In this document: positions 40,050 to 49,004 of the stretch, piece after piece
How the letters are laid out: each line of letters opens with the position of its first letter
How positions within the stretch are numbered: the first letter of the stretch is position 1
Assembly: GCF_014205115.1 (NCBI RefSeq)
Contig: NZ_JACHMW010000001.1
Location: 2,046,001 to 2,110,000, forward strand
Direction of reading: 5' to 3'
Length of the DNA: 64,000 nucleotides
Origin: Micrococcus endophyticus
GTDB taxonomy: Bacteria; Actinomycetota; Actinomycetes; Actinomycetales; Micrococcaceae
Notes under the pieces: generated by a model
What the model saw: the letters and a program-made list of their open reading frames with translations, nothing else
The model's database searches: none
Told to the model about the DNA's origin: nothing
Translations under genes and position numbers: made by a program

Positions 40050-41015
40050 TCAGGGCGCGTCCGGGGCCTCGATGGGCCCGGTGCAGCCCCACGCGGACGG
40101 GTCGGCCGCGCAGTCCTCGGCGACGTTGCGGGTGACGGTGCGCCAGATGTCCGCCGTGACCGGGGCCGCGTCCAGGGTGATGGTGCCCGGAATCAACACC
40201 CAGTCCCCGTCCGCCTCGCGGTACTCACCGATGTAGACCGTGGTCAGCGTGACCGTGTACTCCCCGGTCTCCTCGTACACGTGGCTCGTGGGCGTGGGCG
40301 TGTTGAACTCGGCCTGGGCGTGGCCGCCCACGTGCGTGACCCGCGGTGCCGTGCCGTCTCCGTAGTTCCAGTGGAAGGACACCGGGGTGGCGCGCAGCTC
40401 CACCGGCACCCCGTTGATGGTCGTGGAGAGCGTCTCCACGCCGGCATCCGTGTAGAAGTTCGTCTCCGCGTTGCGCACGCCGCGGCCGGCGTTGTCGGAC
40501 TCGATGGTCGGATCCAGCAGCAGGAGGGTGCGGACCTCCTCCAGGGTGAACGACGGCGCCCCGCCGGCCCCGGCGGCGGCGTCGGACGTGCAGGTGGGCC
40601 GCCCGTACAACGGATCGGCATCCGGGCGCGTGATGTCCACCGTGCGCGCCTGGACCCATTCCCCGTCCGGGCAGAAGGACTCATCCTGGTTCAGGCAGCT
40701 GCCGTAGTCAGGGTTGATGAGCTGATGGGGCACGCACGCGCTCACCGTCGAGTGACGGAGGTTCGGATTCTCCGGAGGAGGCTCAGAAATCTGCGAGAGG
40801 CCTTCATCAGTCTCGGCGTCTTTTCGATTTCCATGGCAGTCTATGGCGCCCGCAAGTCCTCGATCCTTCAATCCGAAGACCGGCTGGTCCCATGGACAGG
40901 TGCCCGGTGTAAACGTAGTCTCAGCAGAGGCCACCGATGGATTCACACTCACCAAGAGAGCACATAAGAGCGATAATCTAATCATGCGAGAAGATCCAAG
41001 TGTGAGGGAAGTCAT
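40050..41015 (-). CDS. Secreted PKD-domain protein
   Basis: A 321-residue exported protein. A signal peptide is seen at residues 11-31 (MIRLSLLCALLVSVNPSVASA). The middle (ATPVSFHWNYGDGTAPRVTHVGG, then TSHVYEETGEYTVTLTTVYIGEY) is a PKD beta-sandwich with its W-N-Y-G-D-G-T signature. The N-terminal third is Cys-containing and unrecognised, and its DNA is clearly lower in GC than the surroundings. The ATG overlaps the DUF6318 stop (ATGA) and follows AGGGG. Likely a surface or secreted protein paired with the lipoprotein upstream. Confidence 0.8.
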   Translation of the reverse strand: MTSLTLGSSRMIRLSLLCALLVSVNPSVASAETTFTPGTCPWDQPVFGLKDRGLAGAIDCHGNRKDAETDEGLSQISEPPPENPNLRHSTVSACVPHQLINPDYGSCLNQDESFCPDGEWVQARTVDITRPDADPLYGRPTCTSDAAAGAGGAPSFTLEEVRTLLLLDPTIESDNAGRGVRNAETNFYTDAGVETLSTTINGVPVELRATPVSFHWNYGDGTAPRVTHVGGHAQAEFNTPTPTSHVYEETGEYTVTLTTVYIGEYREADGDWVLIPGTITLDAAPVTADIWRTVTRNVAEDCAADPSAWGCTGPIEAPDAP

Positions 41016-41755
41016 CGAGACCCCTCGTAACTCATCTCATCGACAGTCCACACACCTCTGGTGGCATCAAAGGAGAGTTCAACAATCCACGGCATCTTCT
41101 CTTCGGCTGGAGTTTCACTGCCGGGAGCAACGTCACCACTGGCGAGGTAGCCAGTTGCCGACTGCGAGTCCACCAGAAGCGTGCCGATATATCCATTGGC
41201 TGACGGACGCAGGATCATGGATTGATTCCTTGGACTCGTGCCGGTAAACCATCCTCCATCGTCATAGATTTGCTCCATGCTGCTGGAGGTCAGTGAGCAA
41301 AACTCGCAGTACTGGCTGTACGACTCTCGATAGACCTCGACATCTCCAGTGCGCTCCGCGTAGTACATCGCATCCCAGAAGTACTCCACCGCCGCCTCGG
41401 CGCCCTCCTGGGTCTCCTCCTTCATCACCGCCGGCATCTCAGGCTTGGGCACGTTCTGCGCAGGACCCTCCGCAGACGCCGGCACATAGGCGCCACCACT
41501 GCCCGAGGACCCTGCAGCGGCCGTCGAGCCGACAGACCCGCTGGGCGACGTCGTCGGGCTGGACTCACCGGACGGGCTCGGCGTGGTCGCCTCGGCAGAG
41601 CTGGACGACGACCCGGCCGGCGTCGACGAGGAGCTCTCGGCCGGCTCCGACCCGCCGCCGCAGGCCGTGAGCAGCAGCGCCAGACCGGCCCCGAGGGCCC
41701 CGACCTGGGTCAGACGACGACGGCGCAGGACGCGCCGGGGTGCAGTGAAGGACAT
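41012..41755 (-). CDS. DUF6318-like lipoprotein
   Basis: A 247-residue lipoprotein with signal peptide and lipobox LLLTACGGGSEPA (Cys about residue 32). A long Ser/Thr/Pro linker (about 35-100) is followed by the globular part: EGAEAAVEYFWDAMYYAERTGDVEVYRESYSQYCEFC..., the pattern of DUF6318 lipoproteins of Micrococcaceae. GGAGGAGG precedes the ATG. The globular half is encoded by DNA of lower GC. Function unknown; it heads a two-gene operon with the PKD protein. Confidence 0.82.
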   Translation of the reverse strand: MSFTAPRRVLRRRRLTQVGALGAGLALLLTACGGGSEPAESSSSTPAGSSSSSAEATTPSPSGESSPTTSPSGSVGSTAAAGSSGSGGAYVPASAEGPAQNVPKPEMPAVMKEETQEGAEAAVEYFWDAMYYAERTGDVEVYRESYSQYCEFCSLTSSSMEQIYDDGGWFTGTSPRNQSMILRPSANGYIGTLLVDSQSATGYLASGDVAPGSETPAEEKMPWIVELSFDATRGVWTVDEMSYEGSR

Positions 41756-41945
41756 GAGCCCCCTCCTCCAGAAGGTTCCGTTCTGCGAACCGTCGGGCCC
41801 CGCGCTGATCCCGCAGCGCGCCCTCCCATGGGCTCAGGGGGCCGACCTGCCCGAGTGTACGCAGACACCCCCACCCCGCCACAGACTTCTCCACAGGCCG
41901 CCGAGACGGCCGCCCACACCGGCCCGCACCGCCACCTGATCGCGC

Positions 41946-41980
41946 GATGCAATCGAAATGCGCGGCTTTTCGATTGCATC
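41946..41980. promoter_or_regulatory. 13-bp perfect inverted repeat, operator-like
   Basis: Arms GATGCAATCGAAA (41946-41958) and TTTCGATTGCATC (41968-41980) with a 9-bp spacer, strikingly AT-rich for this genome. As it lies between divergent genes it is unlikely to be a terminator. A regulator binding site or a short structured RNA is possible. Confidence 0.55.
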
Positions 41981-42097
41981 CGTCCCCGGGGACCTCCCCC
42001 GGGCGGGGCCGGCGAGGCCTTCTGTCGAGGGGCGCGGGGAGAATCCCCGGCTCCACACGCTGCGCCCCGGAACGGGTCCCGCGTCCGCCCCGGACCC

Positions 42098-42103
42098 TAG
42101 ACT
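42098..42103 (+). promoter_or_regulatory. Predicted -10 box of the lipid kinase gene
   Basis: TAGACT, 6 nt before the ATG at 42110. GAAGG lies between, but the spacing to transcription start leaves it outside the message, pointing to a leaderless transcript. Confidence 0.5.
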
Positions 42104-42109
42104 GAAGGC

Positions 42110-43288
42110 ATGACTGCTGAGTGGTGGATGGCCATGGCCGCGCTGGTGCTCGGCGCCGTGCTGGCGGTCGCCGTGATCGTCCTGGCGGTGCGGCATCGCG
42201 GCCTCGCCAAGCGCCACGAGCGCACGCGCGGGCAGCTGGACGCAGTCGAGCACCGGCTCGACGCGGCGCAGCGCCGCCTCGGCGAGCTGCCGGGCGTGGA
42301 CCGGCCGCGCCAGGAGATCGCCCTGGTGCTCAACCCCGTCAAGACCCGCGCGGACGAGGTCCGGCGCGCGCTCGAGGCGATGGCGGACCGCGAGGGCCTC
42401 GGCTCCGTGCTCGTGCTGGAGACCGAGGAGGACGATCCGGGGACGCAGATGGCCAAGGACGCCCTCGAGGCCGGGGTGCGCCTGGTGATCGCCGCGGGCG
42501 GGGACGGCACGGTGCGCACCGTGGCCGAGCAGCTGACCGGAACGGACGTGGCCCTCGGAGTGGTCCCCCTCGGCACGGGCAACCTGCTGGCGCGCAACCT
42601 GGACCTGCCGATCAACGACATCGAGGAGTGCCTGCGGATCGCCCTGACGGGCCGCCAGCGTCGCATCGACACGGTGGACGTGCGCTTCACGCACGAGGAG
42701 GGTGAGGTCACCCGTCAGACGTTCACGGTGATCGGCGGCGCCGGCTACGACGCGGACATCATGGGCGACACCAAGGACGAGCTGAAGGACGTGGCCGGCT
42801 GGCTCGCGTACAGCGAGGCCGGCATGCGCCACCTGCGCGGCAAGCGCCACGAGGTGTCCATCTCCCTCGACGGCGGCGCGTCCCGCCGGTTCAAGGTGCG
42901 CACGGTGATGGTGGCCAACTGCGGCATGCTCACCGGCGGCGTGGAGCTGCTGCCGGAGGCCAAGCTCGACGACGGCCTGCTGGACGTCCTGGTCCTCTCC
43001 CCCCGCCATGCCCTGGACTGGGCGCGGATCGCGGCGAAGACCGTGACGCGCCACGGCGCGAAGATCCCGGTGATGCACACCGAGCAGGCCCAGCGCGTGA
43101 AGGTGGAGTTCGCGGACCCCATGCCGTCCCAGCTCGACGGCGACGCGACCGGGGACATCGTGGCCCTCGACGCCCGCGTGCAGCCGGACTCGCTCGTGGT
43201 GATGCTCGTGGACGAGAAGGAGGCCTCGGTGCACGACGACGGCCGCTCCGAGGCCGCCCCCGTCCCGGAGCCGGCGCCCCACATCTGA
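42110..43288 (+). CDS. Diacylglycerol kinase-family lipid kinase
   Basis: A 392-residue protein with one N-terminal membrane helix (about 7-28) and a short coiled segment, then the DAGK catalytic domain: ALVLNPVKTRADEVRRALE, the nucleotide loop AAGGDGTVRTVAEQL, GVVPLGTGNLLARNLDLP, and the C-terminal sheet with LPEAKLDDGLLDVLVL and QLDGDATGD. It phosphorylates diacylglycerol or a related lipid at the membrane. The N-terminal anchor is additional to the usual ~300 residues. It converges on pheA across family A repeats. Confidence 0.92.
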   Translation: MTAEWWMAMAALVLGAVLAVAVIVLAVRHRGLAKRHERTRGQLDAVEHRLDAAQRRLGELPGVDRPRQEIALVLNPVKTRADEVRRALEAMADREGLGSVLVLETEEDDPGTQMAKDALEAGVRLVIAAGGDGTVRTVAEQLTGTDVALGVVPLGTGNLLARNLDLPINDIEECLRIALTGRQRRIDTVDVRFTHEEGEVTRQTFTVIGGAGYDADIMGDTKDELKDVAGWLAYSEAGMRHLRGKRHEVSISLDGGASRRFKVRTVMVANCGMLTGGVELLPEAKLDDGLLDVLVLSPRHALDWARIAAKTVTRHGAKIPVMHTEQAQRVKVEFADPMPSQLDGDATGDIVALDARVQPDSLVVMLVDEKEASVHDDGRSEAAPVPEPAPHI

Positions 43289-43297
43289 CCCCACCCG

Positions 43298-43373
43298 CTT
43301 TCGTGCGGGAAACGGGAGGCTCCCGTTTCCCGCACGAAAGTGCTCTGCCAGGCTCCCGTTTCCCGCACGAAAA
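43298..43373. repeat. Family A cluster with a 43-bp perfect palindrome
   Basis: Copies at 43298-43318 (plus) and 43320-43340 (minus) form 21-bp perfect arms around one G; a third minus copy lies at 43352-43373. The palindrome starts 9 bp after the lipid kinase stop and lies between convergent genes, so this pair probably works as a bidirectional terminator. Confidence 0.9.
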
Positions 43374-43406
43374 CGCCGGGCAGCAGGGGCGCCGGGCAAC
43401 GCGGGG

Positions 43407-44360
43407 TCAGCGGGCGAGGAGCCCGTCGACCCAGGCGCGGCCGGCGCGGTAGGCGTCGTCCGAGGTGTGCCGACGCACGGCCACGGGCCGGTGCTCGGCC
43501 CGCGGGTAGGACCCCAGGAAGCGCACGCCGGGGAAGATCCGGTGCAGCGCGCCCATCGCGGCGGCCACGCGCTCCTCGGCGAGGTGCCCCTCGAGGTCGA
43601 TCGAGAAGAAGTACTTGCCCATCCCCTCGCCGGTCGGCCGGGACTCGATGCGCGAGAGGTTGATCCCGCGCGTCGCGAACTGGTCCAGGATCTCCCTCAG
43701 CGCGCCCGGATGGTCGTCCGGCAGGGGGACGGTCAGCGTGGTCTTGTCCGAGCCGGTGTGCGCGGGCAGCGGGCCCGGCCGGCCCACCAGCACGAACCGC
43801 GTCACCGCGCCCGTGACGTCCTCGATCGCCCGCGCCAGCACGGGCAGGCCGGTCTGCTCGGCCACGAGCGGGGCGCACACGGCGGCGTCGAACGGCTCGG
43901 ATCCGGGCTCGGCGTCCGCGAGGGCCCGCGCCGCGGCGGCGGTGGATCCGGAGGGGGTGTACTCGACGCCGGGCAGGTTCGCCTCGACCCAGCCGCGCAC
44001 CTGCGCCCACGCGTGGGTGTGCGTGGACACGCGCCGCACGTCCGCCAGCTCCACGCCGGGCCGGCCCACCAGCACGAAGCTGATCTGCACGAGCTCCTCG
44101 CGGAGGATCTGGAGGTCGTCGCCCGAGGCGATGTCGTCCAGGGTGGCGCTCACGCCGCCCTCCACGGAGTTCTCGATCGGCACCATGGCGTGGTCGGCCT
44201 CCCCGGCCCGGACGGCCGCGAGCGCGGCCGGCACGGACGTGGCGGGGATCAGCTCGGCCTGCTCGGCACCCGGCACGGCCCGCAGCGCGGCCTCCGTGAA
44301 GGTGCCCGCGGGGCCCAGGAAGGTGCAGCGCCCGAGGGGCGCGGCGTCGTCGCGGGTCAC
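43407..44360 (-). CDS. pheA: Prephenate dehydratase
   Basis: A 317-residue enzyme converting prephenate to phenylpyruvate for phenylalanine synthesis. Catalytic domain: CTFLGPAGTFTEAAL, MVPIENSVEGGVSATLD, FVLVGRPG. The catalytic TRF appears as GAVTRFVLVG. The C-terminal ACT domain (TTLTVPLPDDHPGALREILDQFATRGINLSRIESRPT) gives phenylalanine feedback; its ESRP and GALxxxL motifs are intact. The GTG overlaps the rhodanese stop (GTGA). Confidence 0.96.
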   Translation of the reverse strand: MTRDDAAPLGRCTFLGPAGTFTEAALRAVPGAEQAELIPATSVPAALAAVRAGEADHAMVPIENSVEGGVSATLDDIASGDDLQILREELVQISFVLVGRPGVELADVRRVSTHTHAWAQVRGWVEANLPGVEYTPSGSTAAAARALADAEPGSEPFDAAVCAPLVAEQTGLPVLARAIEDVTGAVTRFVLVGRPGPLPAHTGSDKTTLTVPLPDDHPGALREILDQFATRGINLSRIESRPTGEGMGKYFFSIDLEGHLAEERVAAAMGALHRIFPGVRFLGSYPRAEHRPVAVRRHTSDDAYRAGRAWVDGLLAR

Positions 44361-44683
44361 TTGACGGTGGGCTCGGCGCCGCCGTCGGCCTCCATGGGCT
44401 TGCCGGCCTCCAGCCATGCGCCGGAGCCGCCGGCCACGTTGATGGCCGTGTAGCCGCGGCCCACCATGAACTCGGCGGCGCGGGCGGAGCGGCCGCCGGT
44501 GCGGCAGATGACGTAGTAGTCGGTGTCCGGGTCCAGCTCCTCGAGGCGGTCCGGCAGCTGGCCGAGCGGCAGGTGCTGCGCGCCGGCGGCGCGGCCCAGG
44601 GTCCACTCGTCGTCCTCGCGGACGTCCAGGATGGCCGCGTCCGCGGGGATCTCGTTCACATCGACGGTCTCGAAAGCGCTCAT
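44357..44683 (-). CDS. Rhodanese-like domain protein
   Basis: A 108-residue single-domain rhodanese (GlpE-like). The active-site loop is YYVICRTGGRSARAAEFM with the catalytic Cys near residue 62; the N-terminal AAILDVREDDEW motif is intact. It transfers sulfane sulfur or binds thiols in the cytosol. A TACGCT box 6 nt before the ATG suggests leaderless transcription; it is coupled to pheA. Confidence 0.92.
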   Translation of the reverse strand: MSAFETVDVNEIPADAAILDVREDDEWTLGRAAGAQHLPLGQLPDRLEELDPDTDYYVICRTGGRSARAAEFMVGRGYTAINVAGGSGAWLEAGKPMEADGGAEPTVK

Positions 44684-44689
44684 GGCCTC

Positions 44690-44695
44690 AGCGTA
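44690..44695 (-). promoter_or_regulatory. Predicted -10 box of rhodanese-pheA operon
   Basis: TACGCT on the minus strand, six bases before the rhodanese ATG at 44683. Confidence 0.4.
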
Positions 44696-44794
44696 GCCAC
44701 CGGGGCGGACGCCGCAGGAAGAGTCCACGGTCGGTGAACGCGGGCGGCGTCCGGCGCGCACCGCCCGCCCCGGCGCCGCGTCCGGCCCGCCCGT

Positions 44795-44800
44795 TAGGCT
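44795..44800 (+). promoter_or_regulatory. Predicted -10 box of the amidase gene
   Basis: TAGGCT, 7 nt before the ATG at 44808, without a Shine-Dalgarno between; leaderless architecture. Confidence 0.5.
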
Positions 44801-44807
44801 CGGCCGC

Positions 44808-46232
44808 ATGCTGACTCCCCACGACGACGCGCCCGCCCCCGCCGCCCCCGCCCGCCTGCTGGACCGCACGGCAGTGCAGCTGCGGGACGCCCTGGCGGCC
44901 GGGGAGCTGAGCGCCCGCGAGGTCACGCAGGCCGCCCTCGACGCCGCGGAGCGGCACGCCGGCCTCGGCGCGTTCACGCTCCTGGACCCCGAGGGCGCGC
45001 TGGCCCGCGCGGACGAGCTGGACGACGACGGCGCCCGCGCCTCCCTGCACGGCCTCCCGCTGGCCTACAAGGACCTCACGGACGTGCGGGGCCTGCCCAC
45101 GCGGCACGGATCCGCCCTGCTGGCCGGCGCCCCGGCGGCGGAGGAGGACGCCCCGCTGGTGCGGCGGCTGGTCGGCGCCGGCACGGTGACCCTGGGCAAG
45201 ACGACCGTCCCGGAGTTCGGGCTGGACTCCTACTCGGAGAACCTGGTCTCCGCGCCGGCCCGCAACCCCCTGGACCCCGCGCGCACGCCGGGCGGCTCCT
45301 CCGGCGGGTCCGCGGCCGCCGTCGCCGCGGGGATCCTGCCGTTCGCGCCGGGCTCGGACGGGGGCGGGTCCATCCGCATCCCGGCCGCCGCGTGCGGGCT
45401 GGTGGGCTTCAAGCCCGGCCGCGGGGAGCTGCCCGTGGACGAGCCGGCGGACACGGTCCGCAACCTCACGGTCTCCGGGCCGCTGGCGCACACGGTGGAG
45501 GACGCGGCCCTGCTCTACGACGAGCTGCTCACCCCCGAGGGGCTGCCCGGCCGCGTGCTGGCGGACCTGCGCCGCACGGTGGAGACCGCCCGGGCCGGCG
45601 GCGCCGTGGAAGGGCGGCGGATCGGGGTGACCACCGCCTCCCCGTTCGCCCCGGACGTGCCGATCACCCTGGCCCGGCCGGCGGTCACCGCGCTGACGAA
45701 GGCCGCCGCCGCCCTGTCCGCGGGCGGGCACGCGGTGCAGGACTTGCACCCGGCCTACGGCGAGGAGTACCACCGGGACTTCCGCACGGTGTGGACGTCG
45801 GGACTGCTGCGCGCCCCGCTGCCGGAGGACGCCGAGGAGCGCGTGGGCACGATCGCCGCGCACTTCCTGCGCACGGCCCGGACCGCGGGGCGAGAGGAGA
45901 TCGACGACGCGGTCCGGCGGCTCGAGGCGTGGGCACGCGGGGTGCGGGGCCAGTTCGCGGCCGTGGACGTGGTGATGACGCCGGTGCTGGCCACCGCGCC
46001 GCCGCCGGTGGGCCACTTCCTGGCGATGGAGCCGGAGGACAACTACACGGCGCAGTGCGCGTTCACTCCGTACACCTCGATGGTCAACGTGCTCGGCCTG
46101 CCGGCCGCGTCCGTGCCCGTGCTCCGGGACGAGCGGGGCCTGAGCTGGTCCGTGCAGCTGATCGGCCGCCCCGGCACCTCCGGCGCCCTGCTCGCCCTGG
46201 CCGCGCACCTCGAGCTGCTGCTGGCCGGCTGA
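44808..46232 (+). CDS. Amidase (amidase-signature family)
   Basis: A 474-residue hydrolase with the Ser-cisSer-Lys triad: Lys in [12 protein letters not shown], cis-Ser in [15 protein letters not shown], and nucleophile Ser in [27 protein letters not shown]. Length and order match GatA-type amidases, but no gatB or gatC is adjacent and the C-terminus differs from GatA, so it is more likely a stand-alone amide hydrolase. Substrate unknown. Confidence 0.9.
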   Translation: MLTPHDDAPAPAAPARLLDRTAVQLRDALAAGELSAREVTQAALDAAERHAGLGAFTLLDPEGALARADELDDDGARASLHGLPLAYKDLTDVRGLPTRHGSALLAGAPAAEEDAPLVRRLVGAGTVTLGKTTVPEFGLDSYSENLVSAPARNPLDPARTPGGSSGGSAAAVAAGILPFAPGSDGGGSIRIPAAACGLVGFKPGRGELPVDEPADTVRNLTVSGPLAHTVEDAALLYDELLTPEGLPGRVLADLRRTVETARAGGAVEGRRIGVTTASPFAPDVPITLARPAVTALTKAAAALSAGGHAVQDLHPAYGEEYHRDFRTVWTSGLLRAPLPEDAEERVGTIAAHFLRTARTAGREEIDDAVRRLEAWARGVRGQFAAVDVVMTPVLATAPPPVGHFLAMEPEDNYTAQCAFTPYTSMVNVLGLPAASVPVLRDERGLSWSVQLIGRPGTSGALLALAAHLELLLAG

Positions 46233-46238
46233 GCCGCG

Positions 46239-46276
46239 GCGCCCGGCCGGCTGAGCCGCAGTGCGCCGCCGGGCGC
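46239..46276. terminator. Hairpin between convergent amidase and DUF4190 genes
   Basis: GCGCCCGGC (46239-46247) and GCCGGGCGC (46268-46276), 20-nt loop, in the 48-bp gap between two stop codons. A 15-bp direct repeat GGCCGGCTGAGCCGC (46223-46237 and 46245-46259) covers the amidase stop codon. Confidence 0.45.
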
Positions 46277-46280
46277 GGCG

Positions 46281-46844
46281 TCAGTAGGTGGAGTACTCGC
46301 TGGCCGCCATGCCGGCGGCCACCAGGATCGTCAGCAGGACGACGCCGAGCAGCACGAACGCCAGGGACAGGTAGTTCATGACCAGGCCGGCGATGGCCAT
46401 GCCGCGGCCGTTGGGCTCGCGCTTGAGGCCCAGGTGGCCCAGGATCACGCCGACGATCGGCGGGACCACCAGGGTGAAGCCGCCGACGATCGAGACGATG
46501 CCGAGGATCATCGAGGCCACCGACCGGCCGGTGCCCTCCGTCTGGCCGGGCGCCAGCGGGGCGCCGAAGCCGTAGGCGGGCCGGCCGTGGCCCGGCGCCG
46601 GGGCGTACCCGGCCGGCGCGTAGCCGTCCTGGCCGTGCCCGGCCTGGCCGCCGTACGCGGGCGCCGCCTGCTGCTCGGAGTAGGACGGGGCCTGCTCCCA
46701 GCCGGCGCGGTCGGCGTCGGCCGCGGGGCCGTCCGGCCAGCTCGCGGCGGAGGAGCCGCCGCCGGACGCTCCGCCCCCGTACCAGCTCGGCTGGCCGCCG
46801 TCGGCGCGGCGGTGCGGGTCGTGGGCGGGGTGCGGTTCGGTCAT
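46281..46844 (-). CDS. DUF4190 domain membrane protein
   Basis: A 187-residue protein. The first 100 residues are a Gly/Ala/Tyr/Pro-rich disordered cytosolic region (PAYGGQAGHGQDGYAPAGYAP repeats). The DUF4190 module follows with two membrane helices (SVASMILGIVSIVGGFTLVVPPIVGVILGHLGLK and GRGMAIAGLVMNYLSLAFVLLGVVLL). The RSxASMxLGIxS and GHxALxxI-like elements are recognisable. Function unknown. Confidence 0.88.
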   Translation of the reverse strand: MTEPHPAHDPHRRADGGQPSWYGGGASGGGSSAASWPDGPAADADRAGWEQAPSYSEQQAAPAYGGQAGHGQDGYAPAGYAPAPGHGRPAYGFGAPLAPGQTEGTGRSVASMILGIVSIVGGFTLVVPPIVGVILGHLGLKREPNGRGMAIAGLVMNYLSLAFVLLGVVLLTILVAAGMAASEYSTY

Positions 46845-46886
46845 GACGGTCCTTCCGGTCGGGGGCGTCGCGGTCCTGCCCTGAGT

Positions 46887-49004
46887 CTACGGGCGCGCCT
46901 GCGCGCCCCTCCTCGGCACCGCCTCGCCGCCGACCTCCTGCAGGTGCCCGGCGAACCCGCCCGGGGTGCGCCCGGTCAGCCGGGAGGAGGTGAGCACCCG
47001 GGTGGTGTCCGTGGCCCGCACGCGCGCGTCCGGCAGGGCGCGCACGGCCTCCACGAGGCGCACGTCCTCGTGCTCGGCCACGGGCGGGAACCCGCCGGCG
47101 GCCTCGTACAGGGACCACGGCAGGCCCAGGTTCGCGCCGTGCACGTGCGGGTGGCCCTCCTCGTGCCGGTAGTCCCGCACCCAGGCGCGCCGCAGCGCCC
47201 CCTCGCGGACGTCCACGGTGCCGAGCACGAGCGCCCCGTCCGGCCCAGCGGCCGTGGTCTGGGCCAGGAGCCAGTCCGCGGGCACGCGGCTGTCCGCGTC
47301 GGTGGAGGCGAGCCAGAGCCGCTGCGCCGGCACGTCCGGGAACAGCGCGCGGGCGCGGCGGGCGGCCTCGGCGCGGGCCCGGCCGACGCCGGCCTCCCCC
47401 GGCCCCGGCTCGCCGAGCTCGAGCACGTGCACGCGCGGGTCCGCGTGCCGGGCCGCCACGGCGGCGGCCACCGTGGCGTCGTCGCAGCGGTCCGCGGCGA
47501 CCACCACGGCGGCGCTGCCCTGCGCGTGGTGCTCCTCCCAGCGGTCCAGGGCGGCGCCGAGGGCCGCGAGCGCGGCGGGCAGCCGCTCCTGCTCGTCCTT
47601 GGCGGGCACGATCACCACGGCGTGCGTGGCGGCGGCGGCCCGCACGTGGAGGCTGAGCCGGAAGTCGTCCTCCACGAGCTCGGTGCGCAGCCGCCAGCGC
47701 GGGTCGGCGGCGACGCGCGCGTGCACGGCGTCCCCGTCCAGCGGCCAGCCCTCGATGGGGTGGCGCCAGTGGCACAGCAGCAGCTCCCCGCCGGGGGCGA
47801 GCGCGGCGTCGGCGTCGTCGATGAGCGCGTCGAGCTCCTCGGGCTGCAGGAAGTAGCCGATCTCCGAGGCGATCACGAGGTCGGCCCCGGCGACGTCGTC
47901 CGGCCAGTGCCCGGGCAGCACGGCCCGGCGCACCTCGGCGTGGGGCGTGTCCGCGAGGCGGGCGGCGGCGCGCTCCACGGCGGTGGGCGAGGCCTCCAGG
48001 CCGACCACGCGGTCCGCGCGGGCGGCCACCTCCCCGGTGAGCACGCCGATGGACGCGCCGGCCTCCACCACCGTCCCGTACCGGGGGCGGGGCAGCACGG
48101 CGAGGGTGAGCGCGCGCTTGCGGGCCTCGTACGGGGAGCTGAGGTACCGCCACGGGTCCTCGTGCTCGCGGTAGAGGCGGTCGAAGACGGCGGCGGCGCG
48201 GTGGGCGTCGGCGTCGTCGGGGCCGGAGAGGCGGTGCGCCTCGAACGGGCGGTCGTGGTGGGCCAGCACCTGCGGCCCGAGGACGGCCTCGTCGCCGGGG
48301 GCGTCGGAGAGGGGGCGCACCTGGGAGGCGTGGGCGTCGAGGGCGGCGCGGCGGGTGGCCCGGTCGTCGTCGGTGAGCGCCAGCCGCCGGTAGCGGCGGG
48401 CGGGCAGCTCGGCCGGGTCGGCCCAGTGCCAGAACCAGATGGGGAACGCGCACAGCGGCAGGTCCCGCTCGCCGGCGAGCTCCCCCACGGCCCGGCCCAC
48501 GGCCTCGTGGTCCGCGTGCCCGTCCCCCGGGTCGTGGGAGGCGAGCACCGCGGGGCCGGGGTGGGCGGCCAGGGCGGCGACGACGGCGGCGCGCACCGCG
48601 TCCTCGCGCCCGGCCACGCCGGAGTCGGGCAGGCCGAGGGACTCCCAGGTCAGCGCCGACCGGCGGTCCTCCCCCGGCCCGGGCAGGTCCGCGGCGAGCG
48701 CGTCGAGGGCGTGCTCCATCTCGGCCCGGCGCAGCCGCACGAGGTCCTCGGGGGCGTGCGTGGGCGAGTCTGGGTGGGAGGCCTCGCCGGCGGTGGCCAC
48801 GAGCACGTGCACGCGCGCCCCGCCGCGCAGGGCGGAGCGGATCAGGCCGGTGGCGCCGAGCGTCTCGTCGTCGGGGTGGGCGACGGCCACCAGCAGCAGG
48901 GTGTCGGCGTCCCACGCGGGCGCCTCCAGCACGGGCAGCGCGCCCACGCCGGCGGCCGCCCAGGCCTCCTCGGACGTGCCGGCGTCGGTGTGGGAGAAGC
49001 TCAC
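46887..49004 (-). CDS. Trifunctional PIG-L deacetylase / SAM methyltransferase / family 2 glycosyltransferase
   Basis: A 705-residue fusion. Residues 30-250 are a PIG-L/LmbE zinc deacetylase (VAVAHPDDETLGATGLI; HDPGDGHADHEAVG). Residues 280-470 are a class I methyltransferase (YGTVVEAGASIGVLTGEVAARADRVVGLEAS; ASEIGYFLQPEEL; ELLLCHWRHPI). Residues 480-700 are a GT2-like domain (HAVVIVPAKDEQERLPAALAAL; VVVAADRCDDATV; WLASTDADSRVPADWL). Two-domain deacetylase-methyltransferases are known; having all three in one chain is notable. It overlaps the acyl-CoA-dehydrogenase-like gene and probably tailors a sugar-containing metabolite or glycolipid. Confidence 0.85.
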   Translation of the reverse strand: MSFSHTDAGTSEEAWAAAGVGALPVLEAPAWDADTLLLVAVAHPDDETLGATGLIRSALRGGARVHVLVATAGEASHPDSPTHAPEDLVRLRRAEMEHALDALAADLPGPGEDRRSALTWESLGLPDSGVAGREDAVRAAVVAALAAHPGPAVLASHDPGDGHADHEAVGRAVGELAGERDLPLCAFPIWFWHWADPAELPARRYRRLALTDDDRATRRAALDAHASQVRPLSDAPGDEAVLGPQVLAHHDRPFEAHRLSGPDDADAHRAAAVFDRLYREHEDPWRYLSSPYEARKRALTLAVLPRPRYGTVVEAGASIGVLTGEVAARADRVVGLEASPTAVERAAARLADTPHAEVRRAVLPGHWPDDVAGADLVIASEIGYFLQPEELDALIDDADAALAPGGELLLCHWRHPIEGWPLDGDAVHARVAADPRWRLRTELVEDDFRLSLHVRAAAATHAVVIVPAKDEQERLPAALAALGAALDRWEEHHAQGSAAVVVAADRCDDATVAAAVAARHADPRVHVLELGEPGPGEAGVGRARAEAARRARALFPDVPAQRLWLASTDADSRVPADWLLAQTTAAGPDGALVLGTVDVREGALRRAWVRDYRHEEGHPHVHGANLGLPWSLYEAAGGFPPVAEHEDVRLVEAVRALPDARVRATDTTRVLTSSRLTGRTPGGFAGHLQEVGGEAVPRRGAQARP

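Larger units (their letters stand above)
41756..42109. other. 354-bp intergenic region between divergent genes
   Basis: No convincing gene. It holds a GGTTC-N8-GAACC symmetry (41773-41790) just upstream of the DUF6318 ribosome-binding site, a 13-bp perfect palindrome at 41946-41980 (own entry), and the TAGACT box of the lipid kinase gene. Confidence 0.6.
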
